Part shown: in pieces, positions 40,201-51,300 of the stretch
Position numbering within the stretch: the first letter of the stretch is position 1
Layout: the number at the start of each line of letters is the position of its first letter
Source of the DNA: Amphiduros pacificus
Taxonomy: Eukaryota; Annelida; Polychaeta; Phyllodocida; Hesionidae
Assembly: GCA_949316495.1 (NCBI GenBank)
Contig: OX439002.1
Coordinates: 51,056,531-51,120,530 of the forward strand
Length of the DNA stretch: 64,000 nucleotides
Direction of reading: 5' to 3'
Notes under the pieces: model-generated
Told to the model about the DNA's origin: nothing
Databases searched by the model: none
The model's input: only the letters and a program-made list of their open reading frames with translations
Position numbers and translations under genes: made by a program

Positions 40201-41923
40201 AGTACCTGGTTAAAATAACCGCAATACCAAGTTGACCGTGCCACCAAGTGGCCAGCGCATTTGAGTTGGTAGCTTAATTTTCCCTCATCTTATTTGAAAC
40301 CTGAAGCGGGCTGCCAATCTTAATCTTAATCAGCTAATTTCTGCCACAATTAATAGAAATCAAGTCCATCATATATAATTTCTGTGAATATTCTGACTTT
40401 TCACTCAGGCCTCTACATTAGCACTACCATTTGGTGGCCATTTTATATCGTGGTTATTTTGAGCATAATCCTGTCTAGGACATGGTTTGTCCCGGGTGCA
40501 TTGGTGTGAAGGGTACCTGGTCGAAATAACTGCAATACTCAGTGGATCGTGGTACCAAGTGCCCATGCATTTTATTTGGTACCTCAATATATTCCCTCCT
40601 CTTATCTAAAACCTGAGGATAACTGCCAATCTTAATCTTAATCAGTTACTTTCTGCCACAATTAGACCTCATGTCCAGCATATAATTCTAGGAAAATTCT
40701 TACTTTTCACTCAGGCCAAGAACTACGCATTCAAGTTTGGCAGCCACTTTAAGTCTTCCCAAACGTAACTAATATGCATTTCTAAGCATTGTTAAACTGA
40801 TATTTTCTCATAATTTACACTTGTGGATAATTTACATAAATTTATAAAATGCCCAAATTCAGCAGTTTGACCGCAGTCTCATGTGACAGTTCAGGAGCGC
40901 GGTCAACTTTGTAGCACTGTTATTTTGACAATAATTCATGTGAAGGGTGCGGAATGTCTAAACAGCCTAAAAATTCATGAAAACTCCTTTGGGAAGGCAA
41001 TCTAACCCTAATGATTGACAAGTTGAAAAAGTAGACAGCAAAAGTTGGCAATTAAGTTGAAATTAAACGACTGAAAAAAGTCATGGTTGAACAGGGGCAC
41101 TTGCAAAACAGCTAGTCACCATTCGGGTATGAAGTGAAGGCTGAAATGGGTGCCAGAGGAATTATGGTAAAAATAACCGCGGTATCAAGTGGACTGCGCT
41201 GTTGAACTGCCACATTAGACCGCGGTCAAGCTGTGGAATTTGTATATTTTATCAATGTAAATTATTTACAAGTGTCAGTTGACAATCTTAATCTTAATAA
41301 GCTACTTTCCGCCGTAATTAGACTTCATCTCCGGCAAAAAATTCTGTGATTATTCTCACTTTTCACTCAGGCCCCGACATTAGAACTACGTATTCAAGTT
41401 GCTCGGCCATTTTAATCTTCCAAAACGTAAATAATATGCTTTTCTAAGCATTGTTAAACTCATATTTTCTTTAACTTGTGGATCATTTACACTTGTAGAT
41501 AATTTACAATGATAAAATGCCCAAATTCAGCAGCTTGACCGCGGTTCAATGTGGCAGTTCAATAGCGCGGTCCACTTGGAATCGCGGTTTACCATTTTGA
41601 CCTGGTAGTAGTTTGTGCTTGCTTTTTGATGCACTTCTATTAATTCACAACAAAATTATTAAAATTTTAATACTATAGTACAGAACTAACACATTTATAT
41701 CCTTTGACCATATGTCACACAAAAATGTTCAATTATTTTGGAAAAAACTAAGCAAGAAATGAGCGAATCAACTTCGAGTTTGAGCGCAAACAACTCTTGA
41801 ACACACATGCAGAAAAAATGTAATGGTCGATGGAATAATTTGTATTTCTGTATACTTACGGGCCTGATCAGTGGGATTCATATATTTCCCACTCTTGGTG
41901 GTGTTTATCGATCTTCGCCCCAT
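31233..41923 (-). CDS. WBP11: WW domain-binding protein 11, 15 coding exons
   Basis: Nuclear pre-mRNA splicing factor of the WBP11 (Npw38-binding, SNP70) family; known relatives bind WW domains such as PQBP1 and inhibit PP1. Exons in gene order: 41923-41860, 38642-38611, 38420-38327, 38082-37985, 37230-37143, 36830-36759, 36543-36450, 36110-35977, 35798-35637, 34834-34674, 34298-34154, 34045-33908, 32707-32516, 32127-31834, 31339-31233. Their lengths sum to 1875 nt, 624 residues plus stop, close to the human protein (about 640). The N-terminus is MGRRSINTTKSGKYMNPTDQ followed by ARKEARKRELKKNKKQR, the basic Wbp11 domain. GILKKP, many PPGPPP/PPGLPP motifs, an acidic DSDEDE segment and a C-terminus KDDAYDLFMKEMEGLL follow. 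Introns are GT-AG. No exon is missing and no frame is broken. The first intron (3.2 kb) carries duplicated repeats. Confidence 0.95.
31420..31510. repeat. 20-bp tandem repeat in WBP11 intron
   Basis: About five units of TTGGTTTTAATTGATTAAAT, one of them shortened, inside the last WBP11 intron. Confidence 0.9.
33650..33760 (-). mobile_element. tRNA-like relic in WBP11 intron
   Basis: Read on the minus strand: TTGCTCAGTTGTAAGAGTAT (box A-like, near 33750) then TTGCCTTGAGATCAAGG and CTGTTCAGATTCCC (box B-like, near 33690). This order and spacing match a tRNA body, but the box B is altered and no acceptor stem closes. It is a decayed SINE head or tRNA pseudogene, not a working tRNA. Confidence 0.45.
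39259..39940. repeat. Direct duplication in WBP11 intron 1, copy 1
   Basis: It pairs with 40090-40803 in the same orientation, with long near-identical blocks. Both begin AACATTAAACATGGCAGTGA, pass GTACCTGGTTAAAATAACCG and GCCAATCTTAATCTTAATCA, and end ATGCATTTCTAAGCATTGTT AAACTGAT. It contains the same TACCTGGT..AAATAACCGC end motif as the foldback element at 41.16-41.6 kb, so the duplicated unit is itself built from that element family. Confidence 0.88.
40090..40803. repeat. Direct duplication in WBP11 intron 1, copy 2
   Basis: Near-identical to 39259-39940 at a period of about 830-860 bp. This copy has an extra stretch (about 40150-40175, AACATTAACCGAGGCAGTGT) and a few point differences. 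The duplication is recent compared with the other repeats here. Confidence 0.88.
40860..40935. repeat. ACCGCGGT-family arm fragment
   Basis: CAGCAGTTTGACCGCAGTCT, then GTGACAGTTCAGGAGCGCGG and TCAACTTTGTAGCAC, resembles the right arm of the foldback element at 41.5-41.6 kb. It may close an element begun in the upstream duplicated copy. Confidence 0.55.
41155..41610. mobile_element. Foldback element with ACCGCGGT arms
   Basis: The left arm (about 41160-41280) and right arm (about 41488-41605) are reverse complements over roughly 115 bp. Left reads ACCGCGGTATCAAGTGGACT, then GAACTGCCACATTAGACCGC and GGTCAAGCTG. The right arm's complement reads ACCGCGATTCCAAGTGGACC, then GAACTGCCACATTGAACCGC and GGTCAAGCTG. 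The middle shares GACAATCTTAATCTTAAT with the duplicated repeats upstream. Non-coding; it can fold into a long hairpin in the pre-mRNA of WBP11. Confidence 0.8.
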
Positions 41924-42327
41924 CTTGGATTGTTTTTTCAAGTCACCTTATCAATAGAAATTTAGGAAAACATAGACTGATTTGCACAAATTTGCTTCAG
42001 CTACGCCATGTTGTGTGGTCACGTGACTTTATTTACGTCAATCACAGAACATTTTATTTCATTTACTGGATAAAATTGAATAGTGATTACATAAATATAT
42101 AATTACACAAAATAAATTTATTACAGTAATATAAATATGATGAAATAATTCCCGGTTTGGAAATGTCGTAAACTATTAAACCAGAGGCCGTTTTCTGGCA
42201 AAACAAGAAGATGGAGGAGGAAGTGCAGTTTGCACGTTTGGAGATTTTGTGTTTAGTTATTAATATATTTCTTCAGTGAGCGGGCACGGAATATTTACAG
42301 GTTATTGTTTGAACAATACACTTCAAG
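41924..42327. promoter_or_regulatory. Shared WBP11/EXOC7 bidirectional promoter region
   Basis: The two start codons are divergent and 404 bp apart, so both promoters must lie here unless an upstream untranslated exon exists. Visible sites: CACGTG at 42020-42025, a CRE-like TTACGTCA at 42033-42040, CCATCTTGG overlapping the WBP11 start (41920-41928), GAAGATGGAGG at about 42207, and AAGATGGAA overlapping the EXOC7 start. The AAGATGG forms resemble YY1 sites, which are known at start codons of housekeeping genes. No TATA box at a convincing position. The region is only modestly GC-rich. Confidence 0.7.
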
Positions 42328-45300
42328 ATGGAAGATCTGGCAACACAGCGAAGGGAGATTGATGACAAACTTGAAAGGGTAGGTTGGGTTGACATGACAA
42401 GTAAATGACACTGACACTTGTGACAGTTTTGCTTGTGACAGTTTACTTTTTTGGGGATAAATACTGCAAATACCTTTCAGGACTAGCTTATCAACTGGGA
42501 AAGGATTTGATATATGCCGTGTCTATAATGCCAAATCATCAGGTGCTTTTAAATCGGTAACAAGTGAAGTCGCCCCCACAAGAAGTCGGCACCCGAGAGA
42601 AGTTGGCACCCGAGAGAAGTTGGCACCCATATTTAGGGGAAATTAACGGCTACCGAAGGTACCTAGGGGTAGTTAATGCCCTTACAGTCAAATAGCCTCC
42701 TCGAAACAGATTTCATGAGTTTTGAGCCGTTACAGGGCGAATGGGGCAGGCTTCTTTTGGGGGCCGAGTTCATCTACCCATGGTTGGGCCGACTTCACTT
42801 TGAGGCCGACTTCACTAGTATTCTTTTAAATCAGATTGTACTTCCTAAATCAACATTACAAGTGAAGTCAGGATGTTTCATTTTGAAGTCAACATTCATT
42901 ATTATTAATATTATTTAAGCATTCATTATTATTATTTATATATAGTCAATATATACCGGCAGACCAGATTACTCCAACTAATTCTAAATCGGACCTCTGA
43001 ATAACTCACAATTCAGGAATTGTGAGTTAATCAACCCACATTCACTTATTGCCAGCTGGGCTAAAATATATTCTTGAAATCTATCACAGCAGTCATTTTT
43101 ATCATTAGCCAGATAATTGACTGTACGTTTTGGAAAATTGTTGATATCATTCATGTAAAAATTGAAAAGTATTGAGCTGATTCACTTGGATAGCTCACTG
43201 CTGGTCCCCATTAGATCTGATCAATTTAACGTCAGGGGGAAAAGTGTCTTCTAAAGTTTTTTTTCCTGCCAAAAAAACCAAGTCCCCTACATTTGAACCC
43301 CCAAAAATGACATGGTGCTAGAGAATTGCTTTGTATGAAAATAACTACAAAACAGATTTCAGCTTTTAATGTATCAAATCCTAAGGGATGGATTTTTATT
43401 TTGATTAGATTTTTAATCTGTTTTTGAAATATTATCAATTTGAATCATTTTAGATTTAAAGTTGAAGAAATTTTCAGAAAAAGATGTTTTTTTTTATCAA
43501 TTAAAGAAGGGATAGAGCTCACTTGAAAAACATTTTTGGGAATAACTACACCAGCAATCTGCAGAACTAAGGCGTTAACTAATCTTATGCTAGAATGATG
43601 TTTTTTATTTTAAATAGACAGAATTTTAAAACATGTCATGTAATTCAAGTAATTTGTGCTTTTTTTAAATAAAATAATTCAAATATGTGTTAACTTTTGA
43701 CACCATTTGGTAATTTTTGACTTAACTTTGAAGAAAGTCAAATATTTCAAAATATAGACCATTAACCATAATTCCCTCTATTCAAACTAAATACAATTAT
43801 ATTTGTTGCAAATCTGTAGTTAAATTTTGATAATTTAAATTGCAGTTATTCTCAATTTTATCATAAAAATCATGGGAAATTTTGAGAAATATGATACTTT
43901 ATTTACTTCTTATTTTCTGTCACTGGGCAGTGATGTGGTCTAATGCAGCAGCTACTGGCGAATGGATTATTCATAAAAGGTCAATGCATGATGTTTTCAT
44001 GTGTATTGATAAGCATTGAACCCCTCTGAACTGATATATGGTATTATTTAGTTGGTTTTGATGGGTTATAATGGTGCATTATTTCATGTAGTGGTAGGAT
44101 CAATGACGTCATAATGGTGGTGTGGCTATTTATCAATGAAATAGTGACGTCATGCTTTTTTGGTATCTTAGCAACAGTCAACAACACATTTCATACAGTT
44201 GTGATCCTCTGAATGAAGTGTCCCTGTTCCTCCTAACGTTAGGTTAGAATTATTTTATATTGGAAAGGTAGACACTTGACAAAATTTGGTACATCATTTT
44301 TGAAGATTAATATGATTTGTTTACAGTCTAAAATTGGCCCTTTAATTAATTTTTAAAACGACATTCAATTTTCATTTGAACCAAAAATCTTTCAGTGTGG
44401 CACACTGAAATTTATTCTTGGTGGTGTACTCAAAAAGAATCCATTTTTAAAAAAGAAACTCACTTGCTCACTACAGTAAGCTAGAGCACTACATTGTAGA
44501 TCAGTTTTTGCTAAGAGAAGAAATTTGCTGAAGCTGGTAATATGTTGAGTGATAATCAATCTGGTTTTACAAAAGTAAAAGCTATCATCATTACTTATTC
44601 ATTGAAATAAAGATAGTAAACCAAAGTAAACATGAAGGTTTGGCTGACTCATAGAAGCTTTACTTTATATGTTTATGATGTGATTTATGATGCAGGAGAT
44701 GGAGAGGCTGGGGATGCTGAAGGACTGCATGAACCGCAGCAACCAGATGACAGACAACATGATCTCCATTCTCACCTCATTTGAGAATCGGTTGCTGAAA
44801 CTCGAACACACCATCACCCCAGTCTATATGGAGACTGGAAACTTACAGAGGAGACATGAAAGTAAGATATGCTATGCCTTTACAAAGATAACGTGATGAA
44901 ACCATTGTGCTAAAGAAATCGGTCAGATATGCAAGGCCTTTACAAAGATAACGTGATGAAACCATTGTGCTAAAGAAATTGGTCAGATATGCAAGGCCTT
45001 TACAAAGATAATGTGATGAAACCATTGTGCTAAAGAAATCGGTCAGATATGCAAGGCCTTTACAAAGATAACGTGATGAAACCATTGTGCTAAAGAAATC
45101 GGTCAGATATGCAAGGCCTTTACAAAGATAACGTGATGAAACCATTGTGCTAAAGAAATCGGTCAGATATGCAAGGCCTTAACAAAGATAATGTGATGAA
45201 ACCATTGTGCTAAAGAAATTGGTCAGATATGCCAAGCCTTTACAAAGATAATGTGATGAAACCATTGTGCTAAAGAAATCGGTCAGATATGCAAGGCCTT

Positions 45301-48300
45301 TAGAAAGATAATGTGATGAAACCATTGTGCTAAAGAAATCGGTGAGATATGCAAGGCCTTTACAAAGATAACGTGATGAAACCATTGTGCTAAAGAATCG
45401 GTCAGATATGCAAGGCCTTTACAAAGATAACGTGATGAAACCATTGTGCTAAAGAAATCGGTGAGATATGCAAAGCCTTTACAAAGATAACGTGATGAAA
45501 CCATTGTGCTAAAGAAATCGGTCAGATATGCAAGGCCTTTACAAAGATAACGTGATGAAACCATTGTGCTAAAGAAATCGGTCAGATATGCAAGGCCTTT
45601 ACAAAGATAACGTGATGAAACCATTGTGCTAAAGAAATCGGTCAGATATGCAAGGCCTTTACAAAGATAACGTGATGAAACCATTGTGCTAAAGAAATCG
45701 GTCAGATATGCAAGGCCTTTACAAAGATAACGTGATGAAACCATTGTGCTAAAGAATCGGTCAGATATGCAAGGCCTTTACAAAGATAACGTGATGAAAC
45801 CATTGTGCTAAAGAAATCGGTGAGATATGCAAGGCCTTTACAAAGATAACGTGATGAAACCATTGTGCTAAAGAAATCGGTCAGATATGCAAGGCCTTTA
45901 CAAAGATAACGTGATGAAACCATTGTGCTAAAGAAATCGGTCAGATATGCAAGGCCTTTACAAAGATAACGTGATGAAACCATTGTGCTAAAGAAATCGG
46001 TCAGATATGCAAAGCCTTTACAAAGATAATGTGATGAAACCATTGTGCTAAAGAAATCATTCAGATATGCAAGGCCTTTACAAAGATAACGTGATGAAAC
46101 CATTGTGCTAAAGAAATCGGTCAGATATGCAAGGCCTTTACAAAGATAAAGTGGTGGAAGCATCATGCAAAAGAAAGCAGTCTAAATTTCAGCAGGCATT
46201 CATCAGTCTTGTTTTTCATCTGATAAAGATAGTCATTATCATATCAGCTAATGTGAGAGTCCCCGTAATGCTTGTCTCTTCTCTGTGCCCCATATTTTGA
46301 TTGTCACATTACATAAAACATTGTGCATTAAATATAAGATAGAAAAATCATTTTATGTTCATTTCCATGTGTTCTGCAGTTGTTTTAAAGTCCTTGTTCA
46401 TTTTAGATTGTAATTCAAAGAATTTCTATATACACAGCCATTAGGGGCATGCTAATGTCAGTCAAATAAATAAGATTAAGTATAATCTAGAATTCTATCA
46501 TCTCTTACTGATACACAGGATAGGAGGTTGCTTATTGACACTTGCATTGCAAATTTATGTCTACACTCATATATTTAGTATTCTTGTGCTCTTTATATTT
46601 TTAAAAAGGATATTATCAACACAGATGATTATGTAATATGGCTATGTGCGTTATTCTATGACATAATTTTGCCATTTTTGCTATTGTTCTTGTAATTATT
46701 ATAAAATTATCCTACTTATAGTCTTCAAAATAACCCCTAGGAAAATTTGTTCTTGAAGATTCAATAATTGTTTCAGATATTGAGAAGAGCCTTGTGTCCT
46801 TGGACCATGTCATTGGTTTCTATCATGTGGCAGAGGAAGTGGAACCTGTAGTCAGAGAAGGGTAAATATGGAAATTGAAATTGTGAATTGTAACAGTAAT
46901 AATATACCTTAAGCGTAATTGATAATGTTTGGTTCTCTTTAAAGAATAGTATATTTGCAGCAATTCTTTTTAATATGATCATTTCTGTATTTATTTGGGG
47001 GGAATTTTTTCAGACCAAGTACAGGACTGGAGAATTATATATCTTGTATGGATAAACTGAAGAAAGCAGTCAACTTTTTCAACAAGTCAAATCCTGGCAG
47101 CCCAGAGCTTGCACAAGTGGTAAATGCATATAAAACCATATATTCATTAAAAAATACTTAAAAGAATGAATGCACATGTATATTAGAGGTTTATACAATA
47201 ACTTGTCATTATTCATTAATTTTTACAATAGTGTTAATTTAATGTCATGCGTGGCACTGAATTACTATAATTTGTTAATGTACATTTGCAGACAAGAAAA
47301 CAAATATCCATTCATTAGTGCAAGATTACTGTATAATCTTGAATTCCCAAGACAATATAAAGTGTGAAGATAATAATCTTTTCATGAAACAATTGTCCTG
47401 AAGAGCTTCCCAAATCAGTTGAATATTTACCCTACCCCTTTCTTGATATGTATTATTCTAGACAACTTTATATGAGGCTGGCAAAGATTCGTTGGAGAAG
47501 GAGTTTCGTAATTTGTTGACCCGCCACAGCAAGCCTGTGCCAGCAGTTATTGTTCTGGACACACTCGCTGCTGATGATGAAGGTCAGAACACAAACTTTT
47601 GCACACATCTCATATTCAGCCTTAACAATTCTAATGTTTTTAAAAAATAAATAAAACAACACTATCTTTAAAGATTATTTTAATGATTTTATTGGTATAG
47701 CTAAATAGGAATCCAACAAATGTTATGTTTTAATGTTGTTGTATATCCCATGCCTGTTATAACTCTCAAAGTCCTCTCCTTGACATTTGTGATAATTGAA
47801 TAGCATGAGAAATATGAAATATATATCATAGTATTCAATTATCATATCTCTTATACCATTCGATTATAATGGATATAATATGATAAATATAAAATCTTTT
47901 TATTCTAAATAATAACAGAGTATATAGCGTAAATAGTGATTTTCTTCCGTTTAAATCAGATCTCCCTCACGTGGATGTTCAAACCATAGAGCACCTGCCA
48001 GAACGAGTCAAGGCAGAGTTGGTACAAATCGCAGATTGGTTGCTCAATTCTGGCTACCACACAGATTACATGCAAGTGTACAGGGCTGTCAGATCCAACA
48101 TTCTGCTCAAATCCCTTCAAGGGTTAGTATCATTTCTTACCTTACAATCCTTACAGTTTGCCATAATATATAAATTGTTTACTGGAAGAGCCATTATCTT
48201 TTTCTATGAAGCTGTCATAAAACTGAAATTCTCATTGAATTATGTATAGTTAGTGGTAATTATGAAATAAAAGAAAGATATGGGATCCTTATTTGATCAT

Positions 48301-51300
48301 AAAACTAGAATGTTATAATCATTTTCCTGAGACCAGGGTTCTGAGTTTTCACTATTAAAGGTTGTGTACGAGCCCATAAGCAATTGTACAAGTCATGCCA
48401 CTTCATTTTATTTGTAATTGATTGAGTTTAGGAATAAAACATTTGTCATCAATTTATCTGTTATCATGAATAAATATTGATGAATTTGACATAATTCTAG
48501 GTTAAGAGATCACTTGAAGACTGGCAGCAAGGACAGTGCCAACAATCTGGGTGTGGGCCAGTCTCCAGCATTGGTAAGCTATAAAAATGTTTTAATTTTT
48601 TTTAAAAATTTTTCCATACAATCAGGCCTAATGAAAAGATCTACCGTATTTACTCGTGTATAAGACGACTCGTGTATAAGACGACCCCCCAAAATTGAGG
48701 TTATTTTTCTTGAAAAAAACGATTTCCGAATATAAGACGAGTTGGTTTTTCAAGAGATATCGGCTCTGCTACCATTCAAGCTTAAGCTGAAGCTTGGCGG
48801 TCATTTTAAAAGTGAAACGTAAATATGCTTAAAATATAAGATATTAGCTGTCTTATACACGAGTAATTACGGTAAAACGTAAATACGATGTTCATATTAC
48901 ACGTGGATCTATTTTAATTGCGTCTTAAATGATATATAAAGGTATTTACCCAATATTATCACGATGATTTACAGCCGATCGAGTGCTATAAACGATAATA
49001 ATTAAAAGCGATATAATGAATATCTTTGGCTTTATAATACACAAAGAAATATTCTACCACGTGTTAGTTTTGACGCTAAGATCAAGGACGTCACGTACAT
49101 CGTATTACGTTCTACATCGTGGAGAAATTCTTGCGAAAAATAATTTGTGATAATATTGGGTAAATACCTTTATATATCATTTAAAACATATTATTTCGAA
49201 ATGCTTTGTTTTGACTTTGTTCTCACTGATTTCAATTATCAGCGTTCACAGTTTTGCATTTCGTCTTTGTTTCCACTGCTTTGAGTCGTGTCTTCCCTGT
49301 TGACAGAAATGCTTTCACACGTGGATCGATTTCAATTGCGTTTTAAATGATAAATAAAGGTATTTACCCAATATTATTGATCTATTATTTTGAAATGCTT
49401 TGTTTTGACTTTGTTCTCACTGATTTCAATTATCAGCGTTCACAATCGTTTTCGTGCTAAAAACAAGAGCTTCTTCCCGTCACTTCCGCCTTTCAAAATT
49501 GCGACCACGTGTTGCGTTGAGTCGTGTCTTCCCTTCTTGACAAATGCCTTCACACGTGGATCGATTTTAATTGCGTTTTAAATGATAAATAAAAGTATAT
49601 ACCCAACATTAACACAAAATATGCCTTGCAGGTCGAGAACAGAACAAAACCATTCATCCATTTAAATGCATTACGCAATACGAGGTCGTCATTTTAAAAA
49701 GCGGGAGTGACGGGGACAAGCTCTTATTTTTGGCGCGAAAACAAATGGAGTGTATAAACTCGCATTGAAAAATTTAATATATTGCACAACGATGGATCCC
49801 TGGCTTCTCTTCGTGTTGCCGCACATCAAATTTACCGTGTTCCGCACATCGAATTTCTGTCCAAGCGGGAAGACACGACTCAAAGCAGTAGAAACAATGA
49901 CGAAATGCATAATTTGTGATAATATTGGGTAAATACCTTTATTTATCAGATCATTTGAAATGCAATTAACGCTTTGTTTCGACTTTGTTCTCACTGATTC
50001 CAATCATCAGCGTTCACAGTTTTGCGTTTCGTCATTGTCTCCACTGCTTTGAGTCGTGTCTTCCCGCTTGGACAGAAATGCTTTCACACGTGGATCGATT
50101 TTAATTGCGTTTTAAATGGATTGATGGTTTTGTTCTGTTCTCGAACAATTTGTGATAATATTGGGTAAATACCTTTATTTATCATTTAAAACGCAATCAA
50201 AAAGGGAAGACACGACTCAAAGCAGTGGAGACAATGACGAAACGCAAAACTGAACGCTGATAATTGGAATCAGTGAGAACAAAGTCAAAACAAAGCGTTT
50301 TGAAATAATAGACCAATAATATTGGGTAAATACCTTTATTTATCATTTAAAACGCAATAAAAATCAGTCTGCTACGTCTGATATTCGTTATTTCGAAAAT
50401 ATGAACATCGTATTTACGTTTTACCGTATTTACGTTTTACCGTAAATACTCGAGTATAAGACTGCTCTCGTGTATAAGACGACCCCCTAAACATTAACTA
50501 AGAGTTTTTGGAAAAAAACCTCGTCTTATACACGAGTATATACGGTAGCTACCATTTATAGGAGCAGAGCAAAATCACTTTTTGCTCACTCCTATCTCTA
50601 ACTTATCTATACATGTACAGGGGTTGACAGAAATGAGATATTTAAGTTTGTAATAATACTATGTATATTTTCAGGGTGCAAAATTCAAAGGAAAGGGGGC
50701 TGGTAGTAGAAAGGCTCTCACACCAGGCAAGAGAATGGAGTAAGTGTGACAGCACATTACATATATAGCTCACTCACATCAGCTCTATTATGATCACGTG
50801 TCATGCCATTTTTACATGACTATATGCTCACATTGGCCAATATTTCCAATACTCAGACTTTCTTGTCCTTTACCACAGCTAAGATTTGTGCACAAAATTA
50901 ACAGATTATCATTGTAAAAAATGAATTTGATTGAGCAATACTTACCTCTGTCATAAAAGCTAGGATTTTTACAAACATACAAAATTGACAGATTGTCATG
51001 ATTGTTCAGAGTACGAAATAAGTTTTTTATGGTAACTTGATCAGAGATTATGTCCTTATTCAGGTTTGTACGGAAAGCGTCGGCCAATTTGATGAAGTAT
51101 TCCATAGGGCAGCAGCTTGAGGCGGCAGGACTGCGACGGCAGGGATCCTCAGCCTCAGACCTCAAGGAGGAAGGCGTCATGGTTGACATAGACTTCTATA
51201 TCACAGGAGTTTCTGCTCTACTCAAACTTATTCAGGTATACCATGACTTACATTCATTACCCTTGTCATTATTCAGGTATACCATGACTTACATTCATTA

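Noticed and set aside
44843-46166. Minus-strand frames with repeated MVSSRYLCKGLAYLTDFFST
   Set aside because: Artefact of the 60-bp intronic satellite of EXOC7, which keeps frames open because 60 is divisible by three.
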